A DNA stretch of 64,000 nucleotides from assembly GCF_900103345.1 (NCBI RefSeq), contig NZ_LT629702.1, positions 5,929,501 through 5,993,500 of the forward strand. The letters run 5' to 3'. Within the stretch, counting starts at the first letter, position 1, and each line of letters starts with the position of its first letter. The notes beneath the pieces were generated by a model. The model searched no databases, was not told where the DNA came from, and saw only the letters and a program-made list of their open reading frames with translations. The stretch comes from Pseudomonas azotoformans (GTDB lineage: Bacteria > Pseudomonadota > Gammaproteobacteria > Pseudomonadales > Pseudomonadaceae). Made by a program: the position numbers and the translations under genes. Shown piece by piece: positions 48,335-56,709 of the stretch.

Positions 48335-49074
48335 GGCAAGGCAATCAACGAGGCAAAGTTAAGACACTGGAACCACGGCACGACTTTCGAGAACCCGGCC
48401 GCCAGCAGGCGTTCGCGGTGTTCTTCGAGGCTGTCGGGCTTCATGACGTTTTCGATGGCGCTGCGCTTCTGGGCGATTTCCAGTTCGCTGTAGCCGTTGG
48501 CGCGTTTGAACGCGATGTGCAGGTCGGTGAGCAGCGCGTGTTCTTCGGCATCGTTGAAACGCAACTTCTCCGACAGGATCAACGCACCGCCCGGCAACAG
48601 CGATTGGCGGATGCGCGAGAGCAACGCCAGGCGTTCATCCGGGGCAATGAATTGCAGGGTGAAATTCAGCGCCACCACCGAGGCCGGGGCAAATTGCAGC
48701 GCGAGGATATCGCCCTCGATCACCTCGACCGGCAGCAACTCCTGGAACATCGAGTCCTGGCCATTGAGGTATTCACGGCAACGCTCGACCATGGCGGCCG
48801 AGTTATCCACCGCGATCACCCGGCAACCGTCAGTGCGCACATGGCGACGCAGGGCCTGGGTGACCGCGCCGAGGGACGAGCCCAGGTCATAGAGCACGCT
48901 ATTGGGTTGGGCAAATTGCGCGGCGAGTACGCCGAGGTTCTCGACGATGGTCGGGTAACCCGGCACCGAGCGCTTGATCATGTCCGGGAACACCCGCACC
49001 ACGTCTTCGTTGAAGGCAAAGTCCGGCACCTGGGGCAGGGGCTGGGCGAATAGGCGATCGGGTTCTTTGCTCAC
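48331..49074 (-). CDS. cmoA: Carboxy-S-adenosyl-L-methionine synthase
   Basis: 247 residues starting GTG. Motifs [34 protein letters not shown] and [18 protein letters not shown] are those of CmoA, which makes Cx-SAM from SAM and prephenate for CmoB. Overlap with cmoB shows coupling; yhhN and icp lie just upstream on the same strand and may share the transcript. Confidence 0.96.
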   Translation of the reverse strand: MSKEPDRLFAQPLPQVPDFAFNEDVVRVFPDMIKRSVPGYPTIVENLGVLAAQFAQPNSVLYDLGSSLGAVTQALRRHVRTDGCRVIAVDNSAAMVERCREYLNGQDSMFQELLPVEVIEGDILALQFAPASVVALNFTLQFIAPDERLALLSRIRQSLLPGGALILSEKLRFNDAEEHALLTDLHIAFKRANGYSELEIAQKRSAIENVMKPDSLEEHRERLLAAGFSKVVPWFQCLNFASLIALP

Positions 49075-49110
49075 GGCTGTTCCGGCGACGATTGGGGAAA
49101 GGCCGGCATT

Positions 49111-49767
49111 TTAGCCAACTTGGCCCTCGGATGCGCGGGTTGTCTGATGGAAAGCCGAGGCGGTGATGCCCCATTGTCCCAGCCAATAAGTGACGATCAG
49201 CAAATACGGCGCCGCCTCGAACGCCACCACAAACCGATTGATCCCGATCAGCGTATCGGAAAACACAAACGACACCGCGCCCGCCGCGGCCAGCAGTGCC
49301 GAGCGCTGCGGCACCTCACTGCCCAAGCGTGCCAGTGCACGCCAGAGCATGGCGCTGATCACCAGCGCATACACCACCACCGGAATCAGCAGGTCGCCCA
49401 GGCCGTGGGAAATCAGGATGCTCAGCAGGATCGCGCCCACGCCCAACGCCAGTAGCAGCGGCAGCAGTGCAAGACGACGGCAGTCGCTGAAATAGGCCTT
49501 GAGGTACGCCAGGTGCGCAAACAGGAACGCACCCAGGCCAAAAATAAACAAGTCGCCTGGCCAGGCGAGCAGCACATCGCCCACCACGGAGAAAATCAGC
49601 CCCAGGCTGATCCAGCGTCGATAGTCGGTGGGCGGTGCATCATGCAGCCAGCCCAGCAGCGCCAGCACCGGCAGTGGCTTGACCAGCAGGCACAACAAGG
49701 TGGCATGGGTGGTCAGGCCGTAGATGAAAGTGCCGGCGCCCATCAACGCAAGAATCAGCCAAGGCAT
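49111..49767 (-). CDS. YhhN-family membrane protein (lysoplasmalogenase-like)
   Basis: 218 residues, about eight membrane segments. LGLIFSVVGDVLLAWPGDLFIFGLGAFLFAHLAYLKAYF carries the conserved Asp (GD) and His of the YhhN/TMEM86 family; SDTLIGINRFV and LIVTYWLGQWGI follow near the end. Vertebrate TMEM86B hydrolyses lysoplasmalogens; the bacterial substrate is less clear. It begins one base after the icp stop codon. Confidence 0.85.
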   Translation of the reverse strand: MPWLILALMGAGTFIYGLTTHATLLCLLVKPLPVLALLGWLHDAPPTDYRRWISLGLIFSVVGDVLLAWPGDLFIFGLGAFLFAHLAYLKAYFSDCRRLALLPLLLALGVGAILLSILISHGLGDLLIPVVVYALVISAMLWRALARLGSEVPQRSALLAAAGAVSFVFSDTLIGINRFVVAFEAAPYLLIVTYWLGQWGITASAFHQTTRASEGQVG

Positions 49768-49768
49768 A

Positions 49769-50158
49769 TCAGTTCACCGTAATGGCGCAGTCAAAGGTTT
49801 CGACGGGCTCGGCTTCCGGCTCCCAGGGTTGCTGGGAGGTCAGGCGCAAACGGCCCTGGCCGGCGGCGAAGGCCTGGAAGCGCCAGGTCGACTGGCCGCC
49901 GCCGCCGATCACCCCGGATTCTGTGCTGCTGTAGACCTCTGGGCTGAGTGCGCGCAGCACGCCGCCGGCGGAATCCTGGATGGCCCAGCGGTAACCGGTG
50001 GTGGGGTTGCTCGGGAGGGTGAGGATCAGGTTTTGTCCGCTTTTAAGTTGAAGCGGGCAGGCGCTCTGGTTGTCCACGCTGATGTTTTGCTTCGGTGCGC
50101 TGGCACACGCGGCCAGCAGGGCAAGGCTCAAGGGGAGAAGCAGGCGGGCAGCGGTCAT
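49769..50158 (-). CDS. icp: Chagasin-type inhibitor of cysteine peptidases, lipoprotein
   Basis: 129 residues from the ATG at 50158. Lipobox LAAC (Cys18) follows a hydrophobic leader, so it is anchored by lipid. The fold's inhibitory loops are visible: NPTTGYRW (L2), GVIGGGGQSTWRFQA (L4) and QQPWEPEAEPVETF (L6). It inhibits papain-like peptidases of the I42 type. Gene order icp next to an alternative Lon matches P. aeruginosa PA0778-PA0779 as I recall it. Confidence 0.87.
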   Translation of the reverse strand: MTAARLLLPLSLALLAACASAPKQNISVDNQSACPLQLKSGQNLILTLPSNPTTGYRWAIQDSAGGVLRALSPEVYSSTESGVIGGGGQSTWRFQAFAAGQGRLRLTSQQPWEPEAEPVETFDCAITVN

Positions 50159-50241
50159 GGGGGCTCCGTTCATTCACGACGAAGGGCGAGCATAACCGAA
50201 GATGAGACAAGGTGTGACAAGGCGGAAGCGACAAGAGTCAG

Positions 50242-50376
50242 TTGTAGTGAGCAGGCTTGCCCTGCGTTGGGCTGCGAAGCAGCCCCAAAACTAACGACCC
50301 ATACTTTCAGGAAAAATGGGGTGTTTTAAAGAGGGGCTTCTTCGCAGCCCAACGCAGGGCAAGCCTGCTCACCACA
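50242..50376. repeat. REP-type inverted repeat (GTGAGCAGGCTTGCCCTGCG class)
   Basis: TTGTAGTGAGCAGGCTTGCC / GGCAAGCCTGCTCACCACA ends extend through CTGCGTTGGGCTGCGAAG / CTTCGCAGCCCAACGCAG, a stem of about 40 bp around a 55-bp interior. Relative of 19418-19529. Lies between lon and icp. Confidence 0.85.
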
Positions 50377-50403
50377 GGGGCCAGACCAGGCACTACAAAA
50401 TGA

Positions 50404-52824
50404 TCAGAAGAGCACCTTCGCCACATCCGCAAAGCGCTTGGCAAAGTGCACCGTCATGCCTTCCTTCAGGTACTCCGGCAACTCTTCAAAACTGCCCCGG
50501 TTCGGCTCCGGCAAGATCAGCTCATGGATCTTCTGGCGCCGTGCCGCAATGACTTTCTCACGCACCCCGCCAATCGGCAGCACATGCCCGGTCAACGTCA
50601 GTTCGCCGGTCATGGCCACGCCTTTTTTCGGCGGCTGGTTACGCGCCAGCGACAACAACGCACTGGCCATGGTCACCCCGGCGCTCGGGCCGTCTTTGGG
50701 CGTGGCGCCTTCCGGCACATGCAAGTGCACGAAGGCTTCATCGAAGAACTTCGGATCGCCGCCAAACGATTTCAGGTTCGAACTGATATAGCTGTAGGCG
50801 ATTTCGGCGGATTCCTTCATCACTTCACCCAATTGCCCGGTGAGCTTGAAGCCGCGGTTGAGCGTATGGATGCGCGTGGCCTCGATCGGCAAGGTTGCGC
50901 CGCCCATGCTGGTCCAGGCCAGGCCTGTGATCACGCCGGTGCCGGACAGCACTTGCTCATTGCGGAACACCGGCATGCCCAGGGAGCTTTCCAGGTCCTT
51001 GTTGCCGATCTTGATTACCGAATCCGGCTCATCCAGCAACTTGACCACCGCCTTGCGCACCAGTTTGCCCAGTTGTTTCTCCAACTGGCGCACCCCGGCT
51101 TCGCGAGCATAACCGTCGATGAGTGCGCGCAGGGCGCCGTCGCTGATGGTCAGGCTGGTTTTCGCGACACCGGCTTTTTCCAGCTGCTTGGGCCACAGGT
51201 GGCGCTTGGCGATGGCGACCTTTTCTTCGGTGATGTAGCCCGACAGGCGAATCACTTCCATACGGTCCAGCAACGGGCCCGGGATGGAGTCCAGCGTGTT
51301 GGCGGTGCACACGAACAGCACCTTGGACAGGTCCAGGCGCAGGTCCAGGTAGTGATCGAGGAATTCGACGTTCTGCTCCGGGTCGAGGGTTTCCAGCAGC
51401 GCCGATGCCGGGTCGCCCTGGAAGCTCTGGCCCATCTTGTCGATCTCGTCGAGCATGATCACCGGGTTCATCACCTCCACATCCTTGAGCGCCTGCACCA
51501 GCTTGCCGGGCAGCGCGCCGATGTAGGTGCGGCGATGACCCTTGATCTCGGCCTCGTCGCGCATGCCGCCGACGCTGAAGCGATAGAACGGCCGGCCCAG
51601 GGACTCGGCGATGGATTTGCCCACACTGGTCTTGCCCACACCCGGCGGGCCAACCAGCAGCACGATGGAGCCGGCGACTTCGCCTTTATAGGCGCCCACC
51701 GCGAGGAACTCGAGGATGCGACTCTTGATGTCATCCAGGCCCGCATGGTGTTTATCCAGCACCTTGCGCGCGTGTTTCAGGTCGAGCTTGTCTTCGCCGT
51801 ATACGCCCCACGGCACCGAGGTGGCCCAGTCCAGGTAGTTGCGTGTCACCGCATACTCCGGCGAACCGGTCTCGAGGATCGACAACTTGTTCAGCTCTTC
51901 ATCAATGCGTTTTTTCGCCTGGGCCGGCAGCACCTTGCCTTCCAGGCGTTGCTCGAACTGTTCGACGTCCGCGCTGCGGTCGTCCTTGGTCAGGCCCAGT
52001 TCCTGCTGGATGACCTTGAGCTGTTCCTTGAGGAAGAACTCGCGTTGGTGCTCGCCGATCTTGCGGTTCACCTCGGCGGAGAGTTCTTTTTGCAGGCGGG
52101 CGACTTCGACTTCCTTGCGCAGCATCGGCAGCACTTTTTCCATGCGCTTGAGCATGGGCACGCAGTCCAGCACTTCCTGCAACTCGTTACCGGTGGCCGA
52201 GGTCAGCGCGGCGGCGAAGTCGGTGAGCGGCGACGGGTCGTTGGGGCTGAAGCGGTTGAGGTAGTTCTTCAGCTCTTCGCTGTACAGCGGGTTGAGCGGC
52301 AGCAGTTCCTTGATCGCATTGATCAGCGCCATGCCGTAGGCCTTGACCTCGTCGGTCGGCTCGCTGGGCTGGTGCGGGTATTCGACTTCCACCAGGTAGG
52401 GTGGGCGGTGATGCTTGAGCCAGGTCTTGATGCGCACGCGGGTCAGGCCCTGGGCGACGAATTGCAGCTTGCCGTTCTCGCGGCTGGCGTGGTGCACCTT
52501 CACCAGGGTGCCGTACAACGGCAGGCTGGAAGTGTCGAAGTGGCGCGGGTCTTCCGGTGGCGTGTCCATGAAGAACAGCGCCAGGGAGTGGTGATCGGAC
52601 TTGCTTACCAGCTCCAGGGTTTCGGCCCATGGTTCTTCATTGACGATTACCGGTAGCACTTGCGCCGGGAAGAACGGCCGATTGTGGATCGGGATGATAT
52701 AGACCTTGTCCGGCAGGTTTTGCCCAGGCAGGGCCAGGCCGGTGTTGGACGAGGCGGATTCAGCGTTTTCGGGGTCGGCGTAGTCGTTGAGGTCGTAATC
52801 AGGGAAATCTTGCTGGTCGCTCAT
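50404..52824 (-). CDS. Lon-family ATP-dependent protease, probable AsrA ortholog
   Basis: 806 residues. LonA layout: N-terminal substrate domain (VYIIPIHNRPFFPAQVLPVIVNEEPW), long coiled coil, AAA+ module with Walker A GPPGVGKTS and Walker B VIMLDEIDKM, and C-terminal Ser-Lys protease (DGPSAGVTMASALL with the Ser, GGVREKVIAARR with the Lys). Pseudomonas has two Lons; the icp neighbour and acidic N-terminal extension (DQQDFPDYDLNDYADPE) point to the AsrA-type (PA0779-like) rather than the clpX-linked Lon. AsrA modulates the heat-shock response in P. aeruginosa. Confidence 0.88.
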   Translation of the reverse strand: MSDQQDFPDYDLNDYADPENAESASSNTGLALPGQNLPDKVYIIPIHNRPFFPAQVLPVIVNEEPWAETLELVSKSDHHSLALFFMDTPPEDPRHFDTSSLPLYGTLVKVHHASRENGKLQFVAQGLTRVRIKTWLKHHRPPYLVEVEYPHQPSEPTDEVKAYGMALINAIKELLPLNPLYSEELKNYLNRFSPNDPSPLTDFAAALTSATGNELQEVLDCVPMLKRMEKVLPMLRKEVEVARLQKELSAEVNRKIGEHQREFFLKEQLKVIQQELGLTKDDRSADVEQFEQRLEGKVLPAQAKKRIDEELNKLSILETGSPEYAVTRNYLDWATSVPWGVYGEDKLDLKHARKVLDKHHAGLDDIKSRILEFLAVGAYKGEVAGSIVLLVGPPGVGKTSVGKSIAESLGRPFYRFSVGGMRDEAEIKGHRRTYIGALPGKLVQALKDVEVMNPVIMLDEIDKMGQSFQGDPASALLETLDPEQNVEFLDHYLDLRLDLSKVLFVCTANTLDSIPGPLLDRMEVIRLSGYITEEKVAIAKRHLWPKQLEKAGVAKTSLTISDGALRALIDGYAREAGVRQLEKQLGKLVRKAVVKLLDEPDSVIKIGNKDLESSLGMPVFRNEQVLSGTGVITGLAWTSMGGATLPIEATRIHTLNRGFKLTGQLGEVMKESAEIAYSYISSNLKSFGGDPKFFDEAFVHLHVPEGATPKDGPSAGVTMASALLSLARNQPPKKGVAMTGELTLTGHVLPIGGVREKVIAARRQKIHELILPEPNRGSFEELPEYLKEGMTVHFAKRFADVAKVLF

Positions 52825-52924
52825 GGGGCACCTGCATAAGGAAGTATGGTGCTTAGATGGGGCGGGGCAGTGGTGGTTTCAATGGCGGGGTGGAGTTAGC
52901 AACAAATTGCATGAATTCAACGAT

Positions 52925-53025
52925 CGTTCCCACGCTCTGCGTGGGAATGTCTCCGGTGACGCTCTGCGTCACGCGTTAGGACGCGGAGCGTCCAGGGCTG
53001 CATTCCCACGCGGAGCGTGGGAACG
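52925..53025. repeat. CGTTCCCACGC-type palindromic repeat
   Basis: CGTTCCCACGCTCTGCGTGG at the left end and CCACGCGGAGCGTGGGAACG at the right end. Each end is itself a hairpin (CCCACGC..GCGTGGG), and an inner pair GACGCTCTGCGTC / GACGCGGAGCGTC repeats the design. It abuts the 3' end of the GntR regulator gene. Confidence 0.8.
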
Positions 53026-53032
53026 ATGCGTG

Positions 53033-54022
53033 TTAGCTGATTTTGTGGAGGTAGCCGGGCAACGGCTGCTCCGGCAACACCGACAGCACCTTCAAACGCT
53101 GCAACATCCGCTGGCGCGCCCGCTGCAAGTGCTCGCGCAGGTTCAACGCTGCCGCATCAAACGCGCCATGCAGCAATAACTCCAGAATCAACCGATGTTC
53201 GGCCAACATGGCTGGATCAGCGCCGATCCCCAACAGACGGTAGAAAATCCGGCTGATGATCATCGGGCTCTGGCCCTGGCGGATCAACGCAGCGATCTTG
53301 CGGTTCTGCAGCCCGGCCAGGCAGCGTTGGTGCAAGTCTTCCTCGATCTGCTCGATGGCCTCCAGGCTGCAGTGGGGGCTGTCCTGGGCGGCCAGTACGC
53401 GCTGCAACATGGTTTCGAGCAACTCGCGGTCGAGGTGGGGCGCGCTCTGGCGCAGCGCTTCAGGTTCCAGGCAGGCGCGCAGTTCGTAGTCTTCGGTGAC
53501 TTCCCGCGCGGTCAAAGGCCCCGCCAGCCATTGGGTGTAGGGCTCCTTTTCCACCAGGCCACGGTCGCGCAGGCGCATCAGCGCTTCGCGCACCACCGCA
53601 CGGCTGACGCCGTAGTGGTCGGCGGCGGCTTGCTCGTCGAGGCGGTAATGGCCGAAGGCGATACAGGTGGACAGCGCCGCGCCGATCTCTTCGACGATGC
53701 GTTCGCCCAACGGCCGCGTGTCCACCAGTTCATCCTCACCGTTGAGCCCCAGGTGTGCATGGCTCAGGGGCAGGCGCAGCGGTTCCATCGCCAGGCCTTC
53801 GGGGTTGATCAGGTAACCCCGGCCGTTGAAGCGACAGATCAGGCCTTCTTCATGCAACAGGTCCAGGGCCTTGCGCACCGGCACACGACTGGTGCCGAAC
53901 AATTCGGCCAGCGGCGCTTCCAGCAAGACCAGGCCATGGCGCGCAGTGCCGTTGACGATCGCATCACGCATCACCTTGTGAATCATCGCGTAACGGGAGG
54001 CCGAGGCGGACACTGCTTTCAT
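53033..54022 (-). CDS. GntR-family regulator with two winged-helix domains and an FCD domain
   Basis: 329 residues from the ATG at 54022. Two GntR-like winged helices follow one another: about residues 13-70 (AIVNGTARHGLVLLEAPLAELFGTSRVPVRKALDLLHEEGLI) and about 108-175 (LDEQAAADHYGVSRAVVREALMRLRDRGLVEKEPYTQWLAGPL). The C-terminal FCD ligand domain starts at EDYELRACLEPEALRQSAPH. Usual FadR-type proteins have one helix domain and about 230 residues. It is divergent from the amidase cluster and is its likely regulator; two matching sites lie between. Confidence 0.85.
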   Translation of the reverse strand: MKAVSASASRYAMIHKVMRDAIVNGTARHGLVLLEAPLAELFGTSRVPVRKALDLLHEEGLICRFNGRGYLINPEGLAMEPLRLPLSHAHLGLNGEDELVDTRPLGERIVEEIGAALSTCIAFGHYRLDEQAAADHYGVSRAVVREALMRLRDRGLVEKEPYTQWLAGPLTAREVTEDYELRACLEPEALRQSAPHLDRELLETMLQRVLAAQDSPHCSLEAIEQIEEDLHQRCLAGLQNRKIAALIRQGQSPMIISRIFYRLLGIGADPAMLAEHRLILELLLHGAFDAAALNLREHLQRARQRMLQRLKVLSVLPEQPLPGYLHKIS

Positions 54023-54150
54023 TGCATTCTCTGGGCTGAAGAGTCTGGGGCCGGGGATTCTCTCATAAGTCGTGCCTGTCACTCTGCGCCACGTCGGTGG
54101 CACTTTTTTGGGGCCTGGAAAGTGCGGATGTTACTTTTCTGCACCAGAAT

Positions 54151-54174
54151 GTACTTATTAATAAAAGATACATT
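54151..54174. promoter_or_regulatory. Putative GntR operator 1 (GntR-proximal)
   Basis: GTACTTATTAATAAAA followed by GATACATT. The same 24 bp, with two differences, occur in opposite orientation at 54314-54337. This copy lies 129 bp upstream of the GntR start. The remaining bases of the 335-bp gap (54023-54357) show nothing else I can name. Confidence 0.6.
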
Positions 54175-54313
54175 ATTTCATTGAGGGCGCTCTTCCGTGT
54201 CCTGGCAAGATTTTTCCTGCCATCTGAAAGCATCTATCCCGCTGCTCTGGGCAAATATCCCTCACTGCGCACAAACGTCACGATACAGACTGGCACGGAA
54301 TCTGCCTTTGTAA

Positions 54314-54337
54314 AATGTACATTTTATTAATAAGTAC
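54314..54337. promoter_or_regulatory. Putative GntR operator 2 (amidase-proximal)
   Basis: AATGTACATTTTATTAATAAG then TAC; its reverse complement is GTACTTATTAATAAAA plus TGTACATT, 22 of 24 identical to the site at 54151. It ends 20 bp before the amidase ATG, just upstream of the GTGAGGAT ribosome site, so binding would block the cluster promoter. Confidence 0.65.
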
Positions 54338-54357
54338 GTTTTGTGAGGATCAAGCCG

Positions 54358-55680
54358 ATGTCAGACGCCACTTCCATGGCCGAGGATTTCGCCAGTGGTC
54401 GCAGCGACCCGGTGCAAGCCCTCGAACAGGCACTCGATCAGGCCAGTCAGGCCCCTGCCGTGTTCATCAGCCTGACCGCCGAGCGTGCCCGCCGTGAAGC
54501 CGAAGCCTCGGCTGCCCGTTGGCGCGCCGGCCAGCCATTGAGTGGGTTCGATGGGGTGCCGCTGGCCTGGAAGGACCTGTTCGATGTGGCCGGCAGCATC
54601 ACCACCGCAGGCGCCGCCTATCGCCGCAACGCGCCTGCCGCGTTGCTTGATGCGCCTACGGTCGGCCTGTTGTGCCGCGCCGGAATGGTCAGTATCGGCA
54701 AGACCAACCTCAGCGAACTGGCTTATTCCGGCTTGGGCCTGAACCCGCATTTCGGCACGCCGCATAATCCCCATGGCAGCGACCAACCGCGCATTCCTGG
54801 CGGCTCGTCGTCCGGCTCGGCGGTGGCGGTCGCGGCCGGGATCGTGCCCATCGCCATGGGCACTGACACCGCCGGTTCCATCCGCATCCCATCGGCGTTC
54901 AATGGCCTGGTGGGCTACCGCAGCAGCAGCCGACGCTACAGCCGCGACGGGGTGTTTCCCCTGGCCCACAGCCTCGACAGCCTCGGCCCGCTGACCCGCA
55001 GCGTGCGCGATGCGCTGGCCATCGACGACCTGCTGCATGGCCGTACCCAGACCCACACCGCCCGCAGCCTCAAGGGCCAGCGCTTTGTGCTGGCGCAACA
55101 GGACGCTGAACCCGCCGTGCGCAACAACCTGCTGCGCGCCGTGGAGCAACTCAAGGCCCGGGGCGCACTGGTTGAAGAGCGCGAATGCGCGACCTTCCAG
55201 GCCACCCTGGACCTGATCAAGCACCACGGCTGGCTCGGTTCCTTCGAAGCCTTTGCCCTGCATGAAGCGCTGCTCGACAGCCCTGATGCCGAGCAACTCG
55301 ACCCTCGCGTACGTCGCCGTCTCGAAGCCGCGCGCGCACTGCCTGCCAGTCAGCTTATCCACCTGACCGACGCACGCCGCCGCCTGCAACAGCAACTGAT
55401 CGACGACCTCGACGGCGCCCTCCTGATCACCCCCACCGTCGCCCATGTCGCACCCGCCCTGGCACCGCTGGAGGCCGACGACGACCTGTTTGTCAAAACC
55501 AACCTCGCCACCCTGCGCCTGACCATGCCCGGCAGCTTGCTCGACATGCCCGGCGTGACCCTGCCCAGCGGCCGCGATGCCCAGGGCCTGCCCACCGGGC
55601 TGCTGCTCAGCGCCCCGACCGGAGAAGACGCGCGCCTGCTGCGCGCGGCGTTGTCCGTCGAAACCGTACTTAACGTTTAA
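54358..55680 (+). CDS. Amidase-signature family amidase
   Basis: 440 residues from the ATG at 54358; upstream in-frame MRIKP overlaps the ribosome site. The Ser-cisSer-Lys triad is intact: Lys in [12 protein letters not shown], the Gly/Ser-rich [14 protein letters not shown] and the nucleophile region [22 protein letters not shown]. The enzyme hydrolyses an amide, here possibly the half-amide released by the next gene's product. First gene of an eight-gene same-strand cluster, 11 bp before the NodB-fold gene. Substrate not readable from sequence. Confidence 0.9.
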   Translation: MSDATSMAEDFASGRSDPVQALEQALDQASQAPAVFISLTAERARREAEASAARWRAGQPLSGFDGVPLAWKDLFDVAGSITTAGAAYRRNAPAALLDAPTVGLLCRAGMVSIGKTNLSELAYSGLGLNPHFGTPHNPHGSDQPRIPGGSSSGSAVAVAAGIVPIAMGTDTAGSIRIPSAFNGLVGYRSSSRRYSRDGVFPLAHSLDSLGPLTRSVRDALAIDDLLHGRTQTHTARSLKGQRFVLAQQDAEPAVRNNLLRAVEQLKARGALVEERECATFQATLDLIKHHGWLGSFEAFALHEALLDSPDAEQLDPRVRRRLEAARALPASQLIHLTDARRRLQQQLIDDLDGALLITPTVAHVAPALAPLEADDDLFVKTNLATLRLTMPGSLLDMPGVTLPSGRDAQGLPTGLLLSAPTGEDARLLRAALSVETVLNV

Positions 55681-55691
55681 GGAGACACACC

Positions 55692-56570
55692 ATGGCTAAA
55701 GACATCCTCTGTGCATTTGGCGTCGACGTTGACGCCGTCGCCGGCTGGCTCGGTTCATACGGCGGCGAAGACTCGCCGGACGATATCTCCCGTGGCCTGT
55801 TCGCCGGTGAAATCGGCGCGCCGCGCCTGCTCAAGCTGTTCGAACGTTATGGCCTGCGCACCACCTGGTTCATCCCCGGTCACTCGATGGAAACCTTCCC
55901 GGAACAGATGAAGGCCGTGGCCGATGCCGGTCACGAAATCGGCGTGCACGGCTACAGCCACGAAAACCCCATCGCGATGACGGCCGAGCAGGAAGAAATC
56001 GTCCTGGATAAATCCATCGAACTGATCACCCAGGTCACCGGCAAGCGCCCCACCGGCTATGTCGCGCCGTGGTGGGAGTTCAGCAAGGTCACCAACGAAC
56101 TGCTGCTGAAAAAAGGCATCAAGTACGACCACAGCCTGATGCACAACGACTTCCACCCCTACTACGTGCGCAAGGGCGACAGCTGGACCAAGATCGACTA
56201 CAGCCAGCACCCCGACACCTGGATGAAGCCCCTGGTGCGCGGCGAAGAAACCGACCTGGTGGAGATCCCTGCCAACTGGTACCTCGACGACCTGCCGCCG
56301 ATGATGTTCATCAAGAAAGCCCCCAACAGCCACGGCTTCGTCAACCCGCGTCACCTCGAAGAAATGTGGCGCGACCAGTTCGACTGGGTCTACCGCGAAC
56401 ACGAACACGCGGTGTTCACCATGACCATCCACCCCGATGTGTCCGGCCGCCCGCAAGTGCTGCTGATGCTGGAGCGCTTGATCGAACACATCCAGAGCCA
56501 TGCCGGCGTGCGCTTCGTCACCTTCGACGAAATCGCCGACGACTTCATCCGCCGCCAACCCCGTACCTGA
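55692..56570 (+). CDS. NodB-fold metal hydrolase (cyclic imide hydrolase / PgdA-like)
   Basis: 292 residues, no signal peptide. NodB motifs: catalytic Asp in [11 protein letters not shown], metal His pair in [12 protein letters not shown], and [11 protein letters not shown]. The rest ([73 protein letters not shown]) follows the group containing Helicobacter PgdA and, as I recall, the roughly 293-residue imidase of P. putida. A cytosolic location and an amidase partner favour ring opening of a cyclic imide over peptidoglycan deacetylation. Needs a divalent metal. Confidence 0.82.
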   Translation: MAKDILCAFGVDVDAVAGWLGSYGGEDSPDDISRGLFAGEIGAPRLLKLFERYGLRTTWFIPGHSMETFPEQMKAVADAGHEIGVHGYSHENPIAMTAEQEEIVLDKSIELITQVTGKRPTGYVAPWWEFSKVTNELLLKKGIKYDHSLMHNDFHPYYVRKGDSWTKIDYSQHPDTWMKPLVRGEETDLVEIPANWYLDDLPPMMFIKKAPNSHGFVNPRHLEEMWRDQFDWVYREHEHAVFTMTIHPDVSGRPQVLLMLERLIEHIQSHAGVRFVTFDEIADDFIRRQPRT

Positions 56571-56580
56571 TACACCGCCC

Positions 56581-56680
56581 TGTAGGAGCGGGCTTGCCCG
56601 CGAAAATCGTCAACGATGACGCGGGCATCCTGGATGACCGCGCTGTCTATGCGTTCTTCGCGAGCAAGCTCGCTCCTACA
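56581..56680. repeat. REPIN with unequal arms within the amidase cluster
   Basis: Left TGTAGGAGCGGGCTTGCCCG, right CGAGCAAGCTCGCTCCTACA. Nearly the whole element, including the interior ATCGTCAACGATGACGCGGG, matches the copy at 29557-29657. It begins 10 bp after the hydrolase stop. Confidence 0.88.
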
Positions 56681-56709
56681 GGCGGCCACTAACCCCTGAG
56701 GCGCGACCC

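Noticed and set aside
50446..52656. 736-residue open frame opposite the Lon-type protease
   Set aside because: Composition (Gln, His, Val, Gly rich) is typical of a reversed high-GC gene; lon itself is intact in the other strand.
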